A stretch of DNA of 64,000 nucleotides from Grimontia indica (GTDB lineage: Bacteria > Pseudomonadota > Gammaproteobacteria > Enterobacterales > Vibrionaceae), in the NCBI RefSeq assembly GCF_000333895.2, contig NZ_ANFM02000027.1:1-64000 (forward strand). Reading direction: 5' to 3'. The position numbers were made by a program, and so were the translations under genes. Position 1 is the first letter of the stretch. Each line of letters opens with the position of its first letter. The notes under the pieces are model-generated. The model did not search any database. It saw nothing but the letters and a program-made list of their open reading frames with translations, and was not told the DNA's origin. This document shows positions 27,247 to 35,850 of this stretch, in pieces.

Positions 27247-29304
27247 TTATCCATCTTGTTTTGTCTTTCCCAACTGGAACACCAACTCAAAGTCCATGCC
27301 GCCATGATTGTTCTTTCTGGCAGCAATGCTGCCTTCCATGTCCCGCATATTGTTGGCACAAATAGAAAGACCCAAGCCCAAACCCTTTCCGATCTTTTTG
27401 CTGGTGGTGAAAGGCTCAAACAGGGTTTCCAAGGCCTCCTCTTCTGCACCGATACCATTGTCTGACAGAGTAACGATGACCGAGGACTTTTCAGCAACAA
27501 CCGAGATGATGAGGTGAGGCTGGGCAGTATTTGCCATGGCATCACAGGCGTTGGAAATCAGGTTGCCTAAAACCTGTCTGAGGCGCTGTTCTTCTGCCAA
27601 TATGCTTGGCGTGTTTTCCGGCAAACGAATCCTCACATTTACCCTTTCTAAAGGCTGTTGATAGATGCGCAAGACCTCCTCCAACACATTTGGGAGTGCA
27701 ATAGCATCAAGTTTGTCCGGTTTGTTGTAAGCGAAGGTTTTAAGCTGGGTGGTCATATCGACCATGCGTTCAATAAGCTTATCAATCAGCAGGTTGTTCG
27801 AGAGGATTTTCTCGCCTTCACCCCGATCGAATAACACGCCGTTGGTTGTGACCAGCGTGCGAAGTCCGGTGAGTGGTTGGTTCAACTCATGGGCAATCGC
27901 GCTCGACATCCTTCCCATCGCGGCCATTTTACTGGACTCTATCAATTGAGCCTGCGCTTCATGTAGCTCTTCCGTTCGCTCCTCTACGCGCTGTGCTAAA
28001 AGCGTGTTGGCTTCAAACAGGGCTTCTTCGGCCTTCTTCCGCTTGGTGATATCCAGCAGAGTTGCAAGATAGAAATGGCGATCGTGAAAAGGGAATGCCG
28101 TAAGAGAAACCAAGGCGGGAAAGGTGCTGCCATCATGCCTTTTCGCGAGGCTTTCCTGCGCATTGATGTTGATGTCTTCAATCACTTTTTTGTACTGATC
28201 GAACAGCAACACGATGGGGGAGTGTCTGTCCTCAATCAGTTGTGAAATCTTGATATTCGGAGTGGGCTCGTCGGTAAAACCAAACATGCTGATAGCCATG
28301 GCATTGATATCAACGATTTGCCCTTTTTCATCGATCAACAAGAGACCAACCTGGGTTTTGTTGATCATCTGATTGAGTTTTTGTTCTGACTCTTCAATCA
28401 GCGCCTGAATACGGCGCTGGCTCAGGTTTTTCTGGTGGCGCTGATAACTGATCACCCCCAGCAGGAACAACAACAAAAGCAACATGGCAACGCTCCAACC
28501 AGCCGCCGATGCGTTTCTCTCCACAGAGCTGATAGGGGTGAGGTAGCTCAGACGCCATTTCAAATCGTCCAGTTGAATGGTCTGAGCAAAATAGCGGGTG
28601 CGATCAAGCTGCCAGACGCGGATAGTGTCTCCTTGCCACAGGCTGGATACCTTGGTTGTGATGTCTATGTCGCCATCGTTCAACGCATCGGCGGAAAACT
28701 TGTCGCTACTGGAAAGAAAAAATAGCCCTTCCGGATTTTGTAGCAACATGATGTCAGAACTCGCGAGCCACTGATCAGTCAGCAGACGTAAATCAAGCTG
28801 TACAACGACAATGCCGACAATATTCAGCTCGCTGAAAATGGGCGATGAAAGGTAGTAGAAAGGGCTCACCCCTTTGGTTTTGCGTACCATGGATGTGCCT
28901 TCGCCGAGGGTGTGGACATCGCGCACAATCGCATCCAAATCCTGACTGGTGATGTAATCGCCATCCACACTGGAAGCCAGTACTTTTCCCTGATCAGACA
29001 GGATGTACCAACCTTTGGTATTGGCTGCTTTGTCGAGTTGACTGAGTGTGTTTTCAACCTCGTCACTGATTGAGGTATCACCCAAGGTTAAAGCAACCAC
29101 GTCAGGATTGTTATTGAGCAAATAGGGGAGGTGATAGAAGCGCAGCAAGGCATGGCGAATCTCAGCGATGGCGTTGAGCAAATCCTGCTGTGCGGAATGT
29201 TGCGCTTGCACGGTGAGCCATTGGCGTGCGGTTTCTCTACCACCCCAGAAAAATACTGACACCAGGATCAGCGAAATACCGATAAGACTCCATTTACGGC
29301 GCAT
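27247..29304 (-). CDS. Membrane sensor histidine kinase (DctB-like architecture)
   Basis: The 685-residue kinase has two membrane helices (about 7-25 and 285-305) flanking a large periplasmic sensor region. A PAS domain (about 325-445), a coiled linker and a kinase core follow. The phosphorylated histidine is His472 in SSAIAHELNQPL, the NQPLT variant typical of DctB-type kinases. The N box (NLISNACDAM), DNGIG and GKGLGLGLSIC complete the ATPase domain. It is divergent from its likely partner, the sigma-54-dependent regulator, with 108 bp between. The TRAP genes beyond the regulator suggest it senses the solute they import. Confidence 0.9.
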   Translation of the reverse strand: MRRKWSLIGISLILVSVFFWGGRETARQWLTVQAQHSAQQDLLNAIAEIRHALLRFYHLPYLLNNNPDVVALTLGDTSISDEVENTLSQLDKAANTKGWYILSDQGKVLASSVDGDYITSQDLDAIVRDVHTLGEGTSMVRKTKGVSPFYYLSSPIFSELNIVGIVVVQLDLRLLTDQWLASSDIMLLQNPEGLFFLSSSDKFSADALNDGDIDITTKVSSLWQGDTIRVWQLDRTRYFAQTIQLDDLKWRLSYLTPISSVERNASAAGWSVAMLLLLLFLLGVISYQRHQKNLSQRRIQALIEESEQKLNQMINKTQVGLLLIDEKGQIVDINAMAISMFGFTDEPTPNIKISQLIEDRHSPIVLLFDQYKKVIEDININAQESLAKRHDGSTFPALVSLTAFPFHDRHFYLATLLDITKRKKAEEALFEANTLLAQRVEERTEELHEAQAQLIESSKMAAMGRMSSAIAHELNQPLTGLRTLVTTNGVLFDRGEGEKILSNNLLIDKLIERMVDMTTQLKTFAYNKPDKLDAIALPNVLEEVLRIYQQPLERVNVRIRLPENTPSILAEEQRLRQVLGNLISNACDAMANTAQPHLIISVVAEKSSVIVTLSDNGIGAEEEALETLFEPFTTSKKIGKGLGLGLSICANNMRDMEGSIAARKNNHGGMDFELVFQLGKTKQDG

Positions 29305-29412
29305 AGCAAGATTCCGTTTGCTGGTTTCGTTTCTTGTAGAACGTTGAGTATATTAACACTATAAGCGCTTTTCCGATGGGTGGAGCGTAGCGCGATCTGA
29401 GAACTGAGGGAT

Positions 29413-30768
29413 ATGGAAACAATGCAGAGTGCAAGGATTGCCCTGATTGAAGACGACGAAATCGTCAGGCAAGCAACCTCCCAATGGCTGCAATTGGCAG
29501 GCTTTGATGTGGTTGAGTTTGGCTTGGGGAATGAGGCTTTCGACGTGATTCAGCATCAGGCATTTGACGCGATTATCAGTGATGTCAGATTGCCGGACAT
29601 TGATGGGATCACGTTGTTAGAAAAGCTTATCGACAGTGGTGTGAGTGCACCAGTACTAATCATTACTGGTCATGGAGATGTCGATATGGCTGTGAAAGCC
29701 TTGCACCTCGGCGCGTTTGATTTTATTGAAAAACCCTTTCAGCCTGACAGGTTATCGAGTCGTGTTTCTCAAGCGGTTGAGCAATTCCGCGCACAAACCT
29801 CGACCCAACTTCGTGGGGAGTATCTTGCAAGTCTGTCGGGGCTGGAAAAAGTACTGGTCGGTCAGAGCGAAGTGATGAAGCGACTCCGCGAGCAGGTTGC
29901 ACGAATCGCACTTATCGACACCAACGTAATCATTTATGGCGAAACCGGATGTGGTAAAGAGTTGGTCGCCAACAGTTTGCACAAGGGAAGCGGCAGAAAA
30001 TCTCATCAGTTTGTGCCCATCAATTGCGGAGCCATTCCAGAAAACTTGTTTGAAAGCGAGCTTTTTGGCCATGAAGCAGGAGCTTTCACGGGCGCCGCGA
30101 AAAAGCGCATTGGTAAGCTGGAGTATGCCGACAAGGGCACTCTGTTTCTCGATGAAATTGAAAGTATGCCTACGGCAATGCAGGTCAAAGTGCTGCGCAG
30201 CTTGCAGGAAAATACGGTTGAGCGAGTGGGCGGCAACAAGCAAATCAATATCGATCTTCGCGTGGTCGCAGCTGCCAAAGAAGATCTGCGCGATCATCCT
30301 GAGTTCCGGCAAGATCTCTATTACCGCCTGAATGTGGCGCAAATCTATATCCCGCCGCTTCGCGAGCGCGGAGAAGACATACTCACGCTGTTCGAGCATT
30401 TTGCCAAGGAATCCAATCCCAATGCGAGACCAGTGAGTGATGCAGATAAGAAAGCCATGATGTCCTATGGCTGGCCGGGGAACGTACGTGAACTTCGTAA
30501 TGTTGCCATGCGCTTTGCGCTGGACGACACCATGTCAGTACTGGAAATTCTTTCAAATCGGCCTGTGACATCCAGTGAACCCAACAGCATGGGTGTGCCT
30601 TTGGCAGTACAACTGCATAACTTTGAGCGAAAGGTGTTGGAAGAGGCGCTGAGTCGGCATCAAGGACGCATCAACGATGTGATGCAGGAACTGGATTTAC
30701 CCCGCCGTACACTGAACCAGAAAATGCAAAAGTTCGGCTTAAATCGCACAGATTTTACGGATTCCTGA
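29413..30768 (+). CDS. Sigma-54-dependent response regulator (DctD/NtrC type)
   Basis: The 451-residue protein has an N-terminal receiver domain with Asp57, then an AAA+ domain. That domain carries Walker A GETGCGKE (usually GETGTGKE), the sigma-54 contact loop GAFTGA and a DEIE Walker B. A Fis-type helix-turn-helix (INDVMQELDLPRRTLNQ) closes the protein. It should activate sigma-54 promoters when phosphorylated by the adjacent kinase. The most obvious target is the TRAP operon downstream. A second ATG nine bases in (29422) may be the true start because the upstream GAGGG is very close to the first. Confidence 0.92.
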   Translation: METMQSARIALIEDDEIVRQATSQWLQLAGFDVVEFGLGNEAFDVIQHQAFDAIISDVRLPDIDGITLLEKLIDSGVSAPVLIITGHGDVDMAVKALHLGAFDFIEKPFQPDRLSSRVSQAVEQFRAQTSTQLRGEYLASLSGLEKVLVGQSEVMKRLREQVARIALIDTNVIIYGETGCGKELVANSLHKGSGRKSHQFVPINCGAIPENLFESELFGHEAGAFTGAAKKRIGKLEYADKGTLFLDEIESMPTAMQVKVLRSLQENTVERVGGNKQINIDLRVVAAAKEDLRDHPEFRQDLYYRLNVAQIYIPPLRERGEDILTLFEHFAKESNPNARPVSDADKKAMMSYGWPGNVRELRNVAMRFALDDTMSVLEILSNRPVTSSEPNSMGVPLAVQLHNFERKVLEEALSRHQGRINDVMQELDLPRRTLNQKMQKFGLNRTDFTDS

Positions 30769-30866
30769 TAGTCCTGAATGAACTCGCGATATGCATCGGC
30801 ACATTTTTGCTCATCGCCATCCGATAATCCTCGCAACCCCTTGCCAATACTGGACTTCCACAATAA

Positions 30867-30912
30867 GCAAAATCTTGCCAATGGTTTTTTCCTCCTATCA
30901 GCAGGATTTTGC
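30867..30912. promoter_or_regulatory. Paired upstream activator sites of the TRAP operon
   Basis: Two copies of a 12-mer GCARGATTTTGC occur: one on the minus strand at 30867-30878, one on the plus strand at 30901-30912. They differ at one base, and each is itself partly palindromic (GCA...TTGC). Their centres are 34 bp apart, close to three helical turns. They sit about 55-100 bp upstream of the sigma-54 promoter, the usual place for enhancer sites, so they are candidate binding sites of the neighbouring regulator. Confidence 0.65.
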
Positions 30913-30965
30913 TCATTTCTCTCTCACGTTTTCAAATAATTAAATAAAATCAGACAGATAAAATC

Positions 30966-30981
30966 TGGCATCTACTTTGCT
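30966..30981 (+). promoter_or_regulatory. Sigma-54 promoter of the TAXI-TRAP operon
   Basis: TGGCATCTACTTTGCT matches the -24/-12 consensus (TGGCAC-N5-TTGCT) with exact GG-N10-GC spacing. It lies 57 bases before the solute-binding-protein start. Confidence 0.85.
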
Positions 30982-31038
30982 CTTACCAAATCCAAATAAC
31001 AAATTATTAACATGGAACGCAGTAAACAGGAGTGAAGT

Positions 31039-32043
31039 ATGAAACTGAAAAAGATGCTGGCAGCAATGGCCGTAGTGGCTTCAATGGGCACAAGCGTGAA
31101 CGTTGGTGCGGAAGAGCGAAGCTATATTCTCGCAACAGCTTCAACTGGCGGTACTTACTACCCGGTAGGTGTTGCGTTAGCGACGCTGAGCAAGGTGAAG
31201 CTAGGGCCTAAGTATCAGTTCTCCCTTTCCGCGATTAGCTCTGCGGGCTCGGGTGAAAACGTTAAGTTGCTGAACGAGAACGAAGCCCAGTTTGCGATTT
31301 TACAAGGGCTTTATGGCGCATGGGCGTGGCAAGGTTCTGGTCCATACAAGGGCGTGAAACAAGATGATATCCGCGCCGTTTCCATGCTATGGCAAAACGT
31401 TGAGCATTTTATTGTGCGTTCTGACTTGGCAGAAACAGGCACGGTGGCGGATTTGTCGAAACTGGACGGTAAGAAGTTCTCGATTGGTAAAAAGAACTCA
31501 GGTACCGAGAACTCAGGCCGCCACATTATGAGTGAGCTTTCCATCTCTCCGGACAACTTCCATCTGGCGTTTATGGGCTATGGTGCGAGTGCCAATGCGC
31601 TGCAAAACGGCACCATTGAAGGAATGAATACTCCTGCAGGTGTGCCAGTGGGCGCGGTTACTCAGGCATTTGCTGCCATGGGTGATGATTTGAAGATCCT
31701 TTCTTTTACGGATGAGCAAATCAAGCAGGTCAACAGCACCTATAACCTTTGGACAGCTTACGAAATTCCCGCCAACACCTATCCCGGTCTGGATAAACCA
31801 ATCACCACGGTCGCTCAGCCTAACTTCCTCGCGGTGCGCGACGATGTGTCGGATGACGATGTTTATCAACTGACCAAAGCCATCTATGAAAATCTGCCTT
31901 TCCTGCAGGGCATTCATAAAGCCACCAAAGCCATGGCGATTGAAAAAGCGATTGCTGGTCTTCCGGTGCCGTTGCATCCAGGTGCCGTGCGTTATTACGA
32001 AGAAGTGGGTATCGACATTCCCGCAGAGTTGAAAACGCAATAA
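31039..32043 (+). CDS. TAXI-family TRAP transporter solute-binding protein
   Basis: This 334-residue periplasmic protein has a cleavable signal peptide (about 24 residues, ending GAEE). The body opens with YILATASTGGTYYPVG, the signature start of TAXI-type TRAP binding proteins. Glutamate, 2-oxoglutarate and related compounds are known ligands for some members; the ligand here is unknown. GGAG precedes the ATG. It is separated from the fused permease gene by a hairpin without a T run, which usually lets the binding protein be made in excess. Confidence 0.92.
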   Translation: MKLKKMLAAMAVVASMGTSVNVGAEERSYILATASTGGTYYPVGVALATLSKVKLGPKYQFSLSAISSAGSGENVKLLNENEAQFAILQGLYGAWAWQGSGPYKGVKQDDIRAVSMLWQNVEHFIVRSDLAETGTVADLSKLDGKKFSIGKKNSGTENSGRHIMSELSISPDNFHLAFMGYGASANALQNGTIEGMNTPAGVPVGAVTQAFAAMGDDLKILSFTDEQIKQVNSTYNLWTAYEIPANTYPGLDKPITTVAQPNFLAVRDDVSDDDVYQLTKAIYENLPFLQGIHKATKAMAIEKAIAGLPVPLHPGAVRYYEEVGIDIPAELKTQ

Positions 32044-32077
32044 GCCCTTTTTCCCCAATTGGGAGATTGAAAACGAC

Positions 32078-32102
32078 AGACAGCCCTGCTTTAGGGCTGT
32101 CT
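32078..32102 (+). terminator. Intercistronic hairpin between TRAP binding protein and permease
   Basis: A perfect 10-bp stem AGACAGCCCT / AGGGCTGTCT (32078-32087, 32093-32102) has a 5-base loop but no following U run. It is more likely a partial terminator or 3' RNA stabiliser for the binding-protein message than a full stop. Confidence 0.65.
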
Positions 32103-32148
32103 CGCAAAAGAGTAGTAACGCTCCTCGAAAGGAGTGCTGGAGCCAATC

Positions 32149-34269
32149 ATGACGGATGCTGTAAACAAAGAGCTCGAAAAATTCGAGCTGCCTAATCGCA
32201 TCGATATTCCCTGGGTGAACCTGACCATTACCGTTTTGGCGGTGGCCTTATCCTGTGTTCACATCTGGTTCAACACCTTATCGACTTGGTCGGAACTTTG
32301 GGTTTCGGCGACCCACTTTGCAGGATTTGCGGTGATTTGTGCGCTGTGGTTTCCCGCCGCCAATCACCTGAAACATAACAAAATCGCTTTGGTCATTGAT
32401 CTCTGGATTGCCATCGCGGCGGTCGCTTGTCTGCTTTATATCCCCTACGCTGAAGATGCCCTTTATGAGCGCGGCGTGAAGTTTGTGGCGAGCGATTGGG
32501 TATTCGCCACAATAGCTATCTTGATAGCGATGGAACTGGTACGCCGCACCATGGGCTGGTTTATCCCCATGCTCATCGCGGTATGCCTGAGCTATGTCGT
32601 GCTGTGGGGGCAGTGGATGCCCGGCGTGTTCCATTTTCCGGGTTTGAGCTTGGAAACCGTGTTGTACCGAAGCTTCTTCTCGTCTGAGGGCATGTTCGGC
32701 CCTATTTCCCGCATCAGCTGGAGTTACGTCTTCATGTTCATCCTGTTCGGTGCATTTTTGGTGCGATCCGGTGTGGGCGATTTCATCGTGCGTCTATCAA
32801 AAGCGGCTGCAGGGAAAATCATTGGAGGGCCAGGTTTTATCGCGGTATTGGGCTCGGGCTTGATGGGTTCGGTATCGGGATCGAGCGTGGCAAATACTGT
32901 CTCGACGGGTGTTATCACGATCCCTTTGATGAAAAAAGCGGGCTTTCCGGCGCAGTTTGCTGCAGGGGTCGAAGCGGCAGCATCTACGGGCGGGCAGTTG
33001 ATGCCACCAGTGATGGGCGCCGGCGCATTCATCATGGCGTCTTATACCCAAATCCCTTACGTGGACATCATCGCTGTTTCCTTCATGCCAGCGCTGATCT
33101 ACTTCCTTTCCGTTGCCTTTTTTGTTCGCATTGAAGCCAAGCGCAGCAATGTTCAGAAAGTATCGGAAGACGAAGAGTCGGTTCTGGGTGTGCTCATTTC
33201 AGGCTGGCACAACCTTATTCCGCTCGCGGTGTTGGTGTTCTTGCTAATCCAAGGGTTCACACCAACTTATGCTGCGGGCATTTCCATTCTTTCTGTGATT
33301 GCGGCCAGTTGGCTCTCGAAAGATAACAAGATGGGACCCAGTGCTGTGATTGAAGCGTTGGCGTTAGGAGCAAAGAATATGGCGCCGACGGCCATTCTGC
33401 TGGTTGGTATTGGCTTGGTCGTTAACGTTATCAGCACGACTGGCATTGGCAATACTTTCTCGCTGATGATTGATGGTTGGGCGGGTGGTAACCTGCTGGT
33501 GATGCTGCTGCTGATCGCGCTGGCTTCTTTGATCTTGGGGATGGGATTGCCAGTGACGGCGGCTTATATCGTGCTCGGTACTTTGTCCGCACCCGCGCTT
33601 TATACCTTACTGGCAGAAAACCAGTTGATTGATCTGATTGTCGCTGGCGAGCTTCCAGAACAAGCGAAAGCCATATTTATGTTGGCGGGGCCTGAAACCT
33701 TTGAATCACTGAGCGCGGCGATGTCCGTAGAACAAGCCAAAGATCTGCTGACGCTGGTGCCACCGGATTTCAAAGAAACGCTGATGGAACAAGCGCTGGG
33801 CGTTGAAGCTGTCGGGCTGGCATTGCTCTCTGCGCATCTGATTATATTCTGGCTGTCGCAAGACAGTAACGTCACGCCGCCTGTCTGTCTCACAGCCTTT
33901 GCTGCTGCGACCATCGCACGCACGCCACCGATGAGGACGGGACTGACGGCATGGAAGATCGCCAAAGGACTTTATATCGTACCACTTCTGATTGCCTACA
34001 GCTCGCTGGTGAGTTGGGACTTCACTGAAGTGTTGGTGGTGGGCATTTTTGCCATCTTCGGCACCTATGCACTTATCGGTGCCTTGGAAGGGTACCTGGA
34101 AGGCGCATTGAACCCTTTGTTGCGATTGGTTTTGGTTGTTGCGGCAATTGTCATGGTCTGGCCGGGCTTACCACTTTGGATGAGGTTACTCGGTGTGATG
34201 ACTTTCCTAGCACTCTTTATCTACAGTGGCCGAAAGGTTCCGGCTCAGACTGCAGCGTCATCCCACTAA
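32149..34269 (+). CDS. TRAP transporter fused permease (DctQM type)
   Basis: A very hydrophobic 706-residue protein. The N-terminal part (about 25-170) corresponds to the small DctQ subunit, the rest to the large DctM subunit. Typical DctM features include LGSGLMGSVSGSSVANTVSTG and GGQLMPPVMGAGAF around residues 240-300, and LGMGLPVTAAYI near 465. It uses an ion gradient with the TAXI binding protein to import an organic anion. The ATG at 32149 has GGAG six bases upstream; a GTG at 32134 is less likely. A strong terminator follows. Confidence 0.93.
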   Translation: MTDAVNKELEKFELPNRIDIPWVNLTITVLAVALSCVHIWFNTLSTWSELWVSATHFAGFAVICALWFPAANHLKHNKIALVIDLWIAIAAVACLLYIPYAEDALYERGVKFVASDWVFATIAILIAMELVRRTMGWFIPMLIAVCLSYVVLWGQWMPGVFHFPGLSLETVLYRSFFSSEGMFGPISRISWSYVFMFILFGAFLVRSGVGDFIVRLSKAAAGKIIGGPGFIAVLGSGLMGSVSGSSVANTVSTGVITIPLMKKAGFPAQFAAGVEAAASTGGQLMPPVMGAGAFIMASYTQIPYVDIIAVSFMPALIYFLSVAFFVRIEAKRSNVQKVSEDEESVLGVLISGWHNLIPLAVLVFLLIQGFTPTYAAGISILSVIAASWLSKDNKMGPSAVIEALALGAKNMAPTAILLVGIGLVVNVISTTGIGNTFSLMIDGWAGGNLLVMLLLIALASLILGMGLPVTAAYIVLGTLSAPALYTLLAENQLIDLIVAGELPEQAKAIFMLAGPETFESLSAAMSVEQAKDLLTLVPPDFKETLMEQALGVEAVGLALLSAHLIIFWLSQDSNVTPPVCLTAFAAATIARTPPMRTGLTAWKIAKGLYIVPLLIAYSSLVSWDFTEVLVVGIFAIFGTYALIGALEGYLEGALNPLLRLVLVVAAIVMVWPGLPLWMRLLGVMTFLALFIYSGRKVPAQTAASSH

Positions 34270-34279
34270 TGTCTTCTTT

Positions 34280-34317
34280 CATCTGGTTTAGGCATCAAGC
34301 CTGGACCAGATGTTTTT
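34280..34317 (+). terminator. Rho-independent terminator of the TRAP operon
   Basis: CATCTGGT (34280-34287) pairs with ACCAGATG (34305-34312), with further pairing AGGC/GCCT inside, followed by TTTTT. It begins 11 bases after the permease stop. Confidence 0.85.
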
Positions 34318-34384
34318 CCCCGTTGTCCCAAATTCTGACACCTTTTGTCAGCAAACTTTGCTCATGATTACTTTAGGTTCGTGC

Positions 34385-34652
34385 TAGGGGCTGTTGACCT
34401 TTGGTGGTTAAATTTTGTTCTAGCGCTAAGCGTTTTAGGCGCGGCGAGGTGTGTGCCGCCTAGTCATTCTAAGCAAATACACCTCAACAAAGCATAAAAC
34501 GCTTGGAGCAGAACCCTTCGGGCAGCGTTTGTGGGAAATTTCTGCTGCGTTATCGGCTTCTCATGTAGGCTAGCTACACATCGAAGCCTCTGCCTTGCAT
34601 AAAACCCCCACAAACTGCTGCAAAAATCATCACCAAAGGTCAACAGCCCCTA
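34385..34652. mobile_element. MITE-like element with perfect terminal inverted repeats
   Basis: TAGGGGCTGTTGACCTTTGGTG at 34385-34406 is repeated as its exact reverse complement at 34631-34652. The outermost TA on both sides is best read as a target-site duplication, leaving a 264-bp element (34387-34650) with 20-bp ends. There is no open frame that could be a transposase, so it would need one supplied elsewhere; TA duplication suggests an IS630/Tc1-type enzyme (inference). The right end stops ten bases before the DUF4399 start. Confidence 0.88.
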
Positions 34653-34662
34653 AGGTTTATTC

Positions 34663-35100
34663 ATGAAAAGTGACAGCTTTTTAGTGTTATGCGTCATGTC
34701 GATGCTGCTTGCCCCCGCACTTTTGGGCACTTTGGCGAACGCCGCGACACCTTCGCCGTCAAATGCGCGCGTCTTCTTTATCACTCCACAAGATGGTGAG
34801 GTGGTCCCGCAGACCTTCAAGGTCAAATTCGGGTTGGAAGGTATGCGGTTGGCGAAAGCGGGTGAGAGAGTACCCAATTCAGGACATCATCATCTTTTGA
34901 TCAACATTGACTCGCTGGTGGATTTTTCGCTGCCTTTACCAGCAACAAATAACATCCTGCATTTTGGTGGTGGGCAAACTGAGACGCAATTGACGCTGCC
35001 GAAGGGAAAACACACGCTGCAATTACTTCTCGGAGACTACCTTCATATTCCTCATGTTAAACCTGTTATTTCCCACAAAATCACCATTATCGTCAGATAA
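34663..35100 (+). CDS. Secreted DUF4399 protein
   Basis: The 145-residue protein has a signal peptide (about 27 residues, ending ANAA). A single domain follows with the conserved GHHHLLINID block (His75-77) that marks DUF4399. The histidine cluster suggests metal binding, but the function is not known. Expression is odd: the upstream 270 bp are a MITE, and the AAGG that serves as ribosome site (34652-34655) begins with the last base of the element and its TA duplication. Any native promoter has therefore been displaced or replaced. Confidence 0.85.
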   Translation: MKSDSFLVLCVMSMLLAPALLGTLANAATPSPSNARVFFITPQDGEVVPQTFKVKFGLEGMRLAKAGERVPNSGHHHLLINIDSLVDFSLPLPATNNILHFGGGQTETQLTLPKGKHTLQLLLGDYLHIPHVKPVISHKITIIVR

Positions 35101-35138
35101 AAAAGCGCAGACTCCGGTGGTGGAATAGGAGCCTGCGC
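35099..35138 (-). terminator. Terminator at the end of the syp cluster
   Basis: On the minus strand GCGCAG-type arms (35133-35138 and 35105-35110), extended by CTCC/GGAG after a mismatch, are followed by six T (35104-35099). It stops transcription from sypR and faces the end of the DUF4399 gene. Confidence 0.75.
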
Positions 35139-35171
35139 AAGGGTGCAGTGGATAGATAAATTGGATTCGTT

Positions 35172-35828
35172 TTATTGGCCGCGGCCGCACACCATCACAA
35201 CCAAAGTGCGGAAGATGATGTAACAGTCCATTCTCAACCAACTCATTGGTGAAGACAGTGACAGTGCGTAAGAGTGGTCAAAGCCGACTTTTGAACGTAC
35301 ATCTTCAATGCAGGTGTCATAGCCTTGGTTAACCTGAGCAAGACCGGTGATGCCTGGCGTCACGCCATAAGTGCGGTCGGCAAAGTAAGGAATAGCAGTT
35401 TCCAGTTTTTGGTAGAAACCTGGGCGTTCTGGACGAGGGCCAATCAGCGCCATATCACCGGCCAGCACATTCAGAAACTGTGGCAGTTCATCCAGACGGG
35501 TTTTGCGCAGGAAACGACCTACGCGGGTCACGCGAGGGTCTTCTTTGGCTGCCCAAGCCGCGCCGCCAGCTTCTGCGTCAGCACGCATAGTGCGGAACTT
35601 AATCATGTTAAAAATCAGGCTACGGTCTGGCAGTGAGCGACCAATGCGCATCTGGCTGAAGAAAACGGGGCCTGGGCTGTCGAGTTTGATAGCGAGTGCA
35701 ATCAAAGGAAACAGCGGCAGTGTGAGTGCCAGTCCGATAAGAGAGCAGAAAATGTCCATCGAGCGCTTCGCTTTTGCAGTGATGGGATTGATGTCCATTT
35801 GCGCGTTGAGATTCATGTTCAGGTTCAT
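35172..35828 (-). CDS. sypR: Undecaprenyl-phosphate sugar-1-phosphate transferase, SypR-like
   Basis: The 218-residue protein is a short initiating sugar transferase (bacterial sugar transferase family). It has one N-terminal membrane hairpin (KRSMDIFCSLIGLALTLPLF) and the catalytic DSPGPVFF, KFRTMR and LDELPQFLNV blocks. It should place the first sugar phosphate on undecaprenyl phosphate for exopolysaccharide repeat-unit synthesis. It lacks the four extra helices of the long WbaP/WcaJ type. The ATG at 35828 has AGAGGA eight bases upstream. It is last in the sypP-Q-R unit, as in the V. fischeri syp locus. Confidence 0.9.
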   Translation of the reverse strand: MNLNMNLNAQMDINPITAKAKRSMDIFCSLIGLALTLPLFPLIALAIKLDSPGPVFFSQMRIGRSLPDRSLIFNMIKFRTMRADAEAGGAAWAAKEDPRVTRVGRFLRKTRLDELPQFLNVLAGDMALIGPRPERPGFYQKLETAIPYFADRTYGVTPGITGLAQVNQGYDTCIEDVRSKVGFDHSYALSLSSPMSWLRMDCYIIFRTLVVMVCGRGQ

Positions 35829-35850
35829 GATGATCGTCCTCTTCCTAAAT

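Noticed and set aside
30660-30881. 73-codon minus-strand frame over the end of the TRAP regulator gene
   Set aside because: It overlaps the conserved Fis helix-turn-helix coding region, has no ribosome site and no recognisable pattern.
34341-34365. GCAAACTTTGC-like element after the TRAP terminator, similar to the 12-mer operators
   Set aside because: It is one base shorter with several changes and has no sigma-54 promoter nearby.
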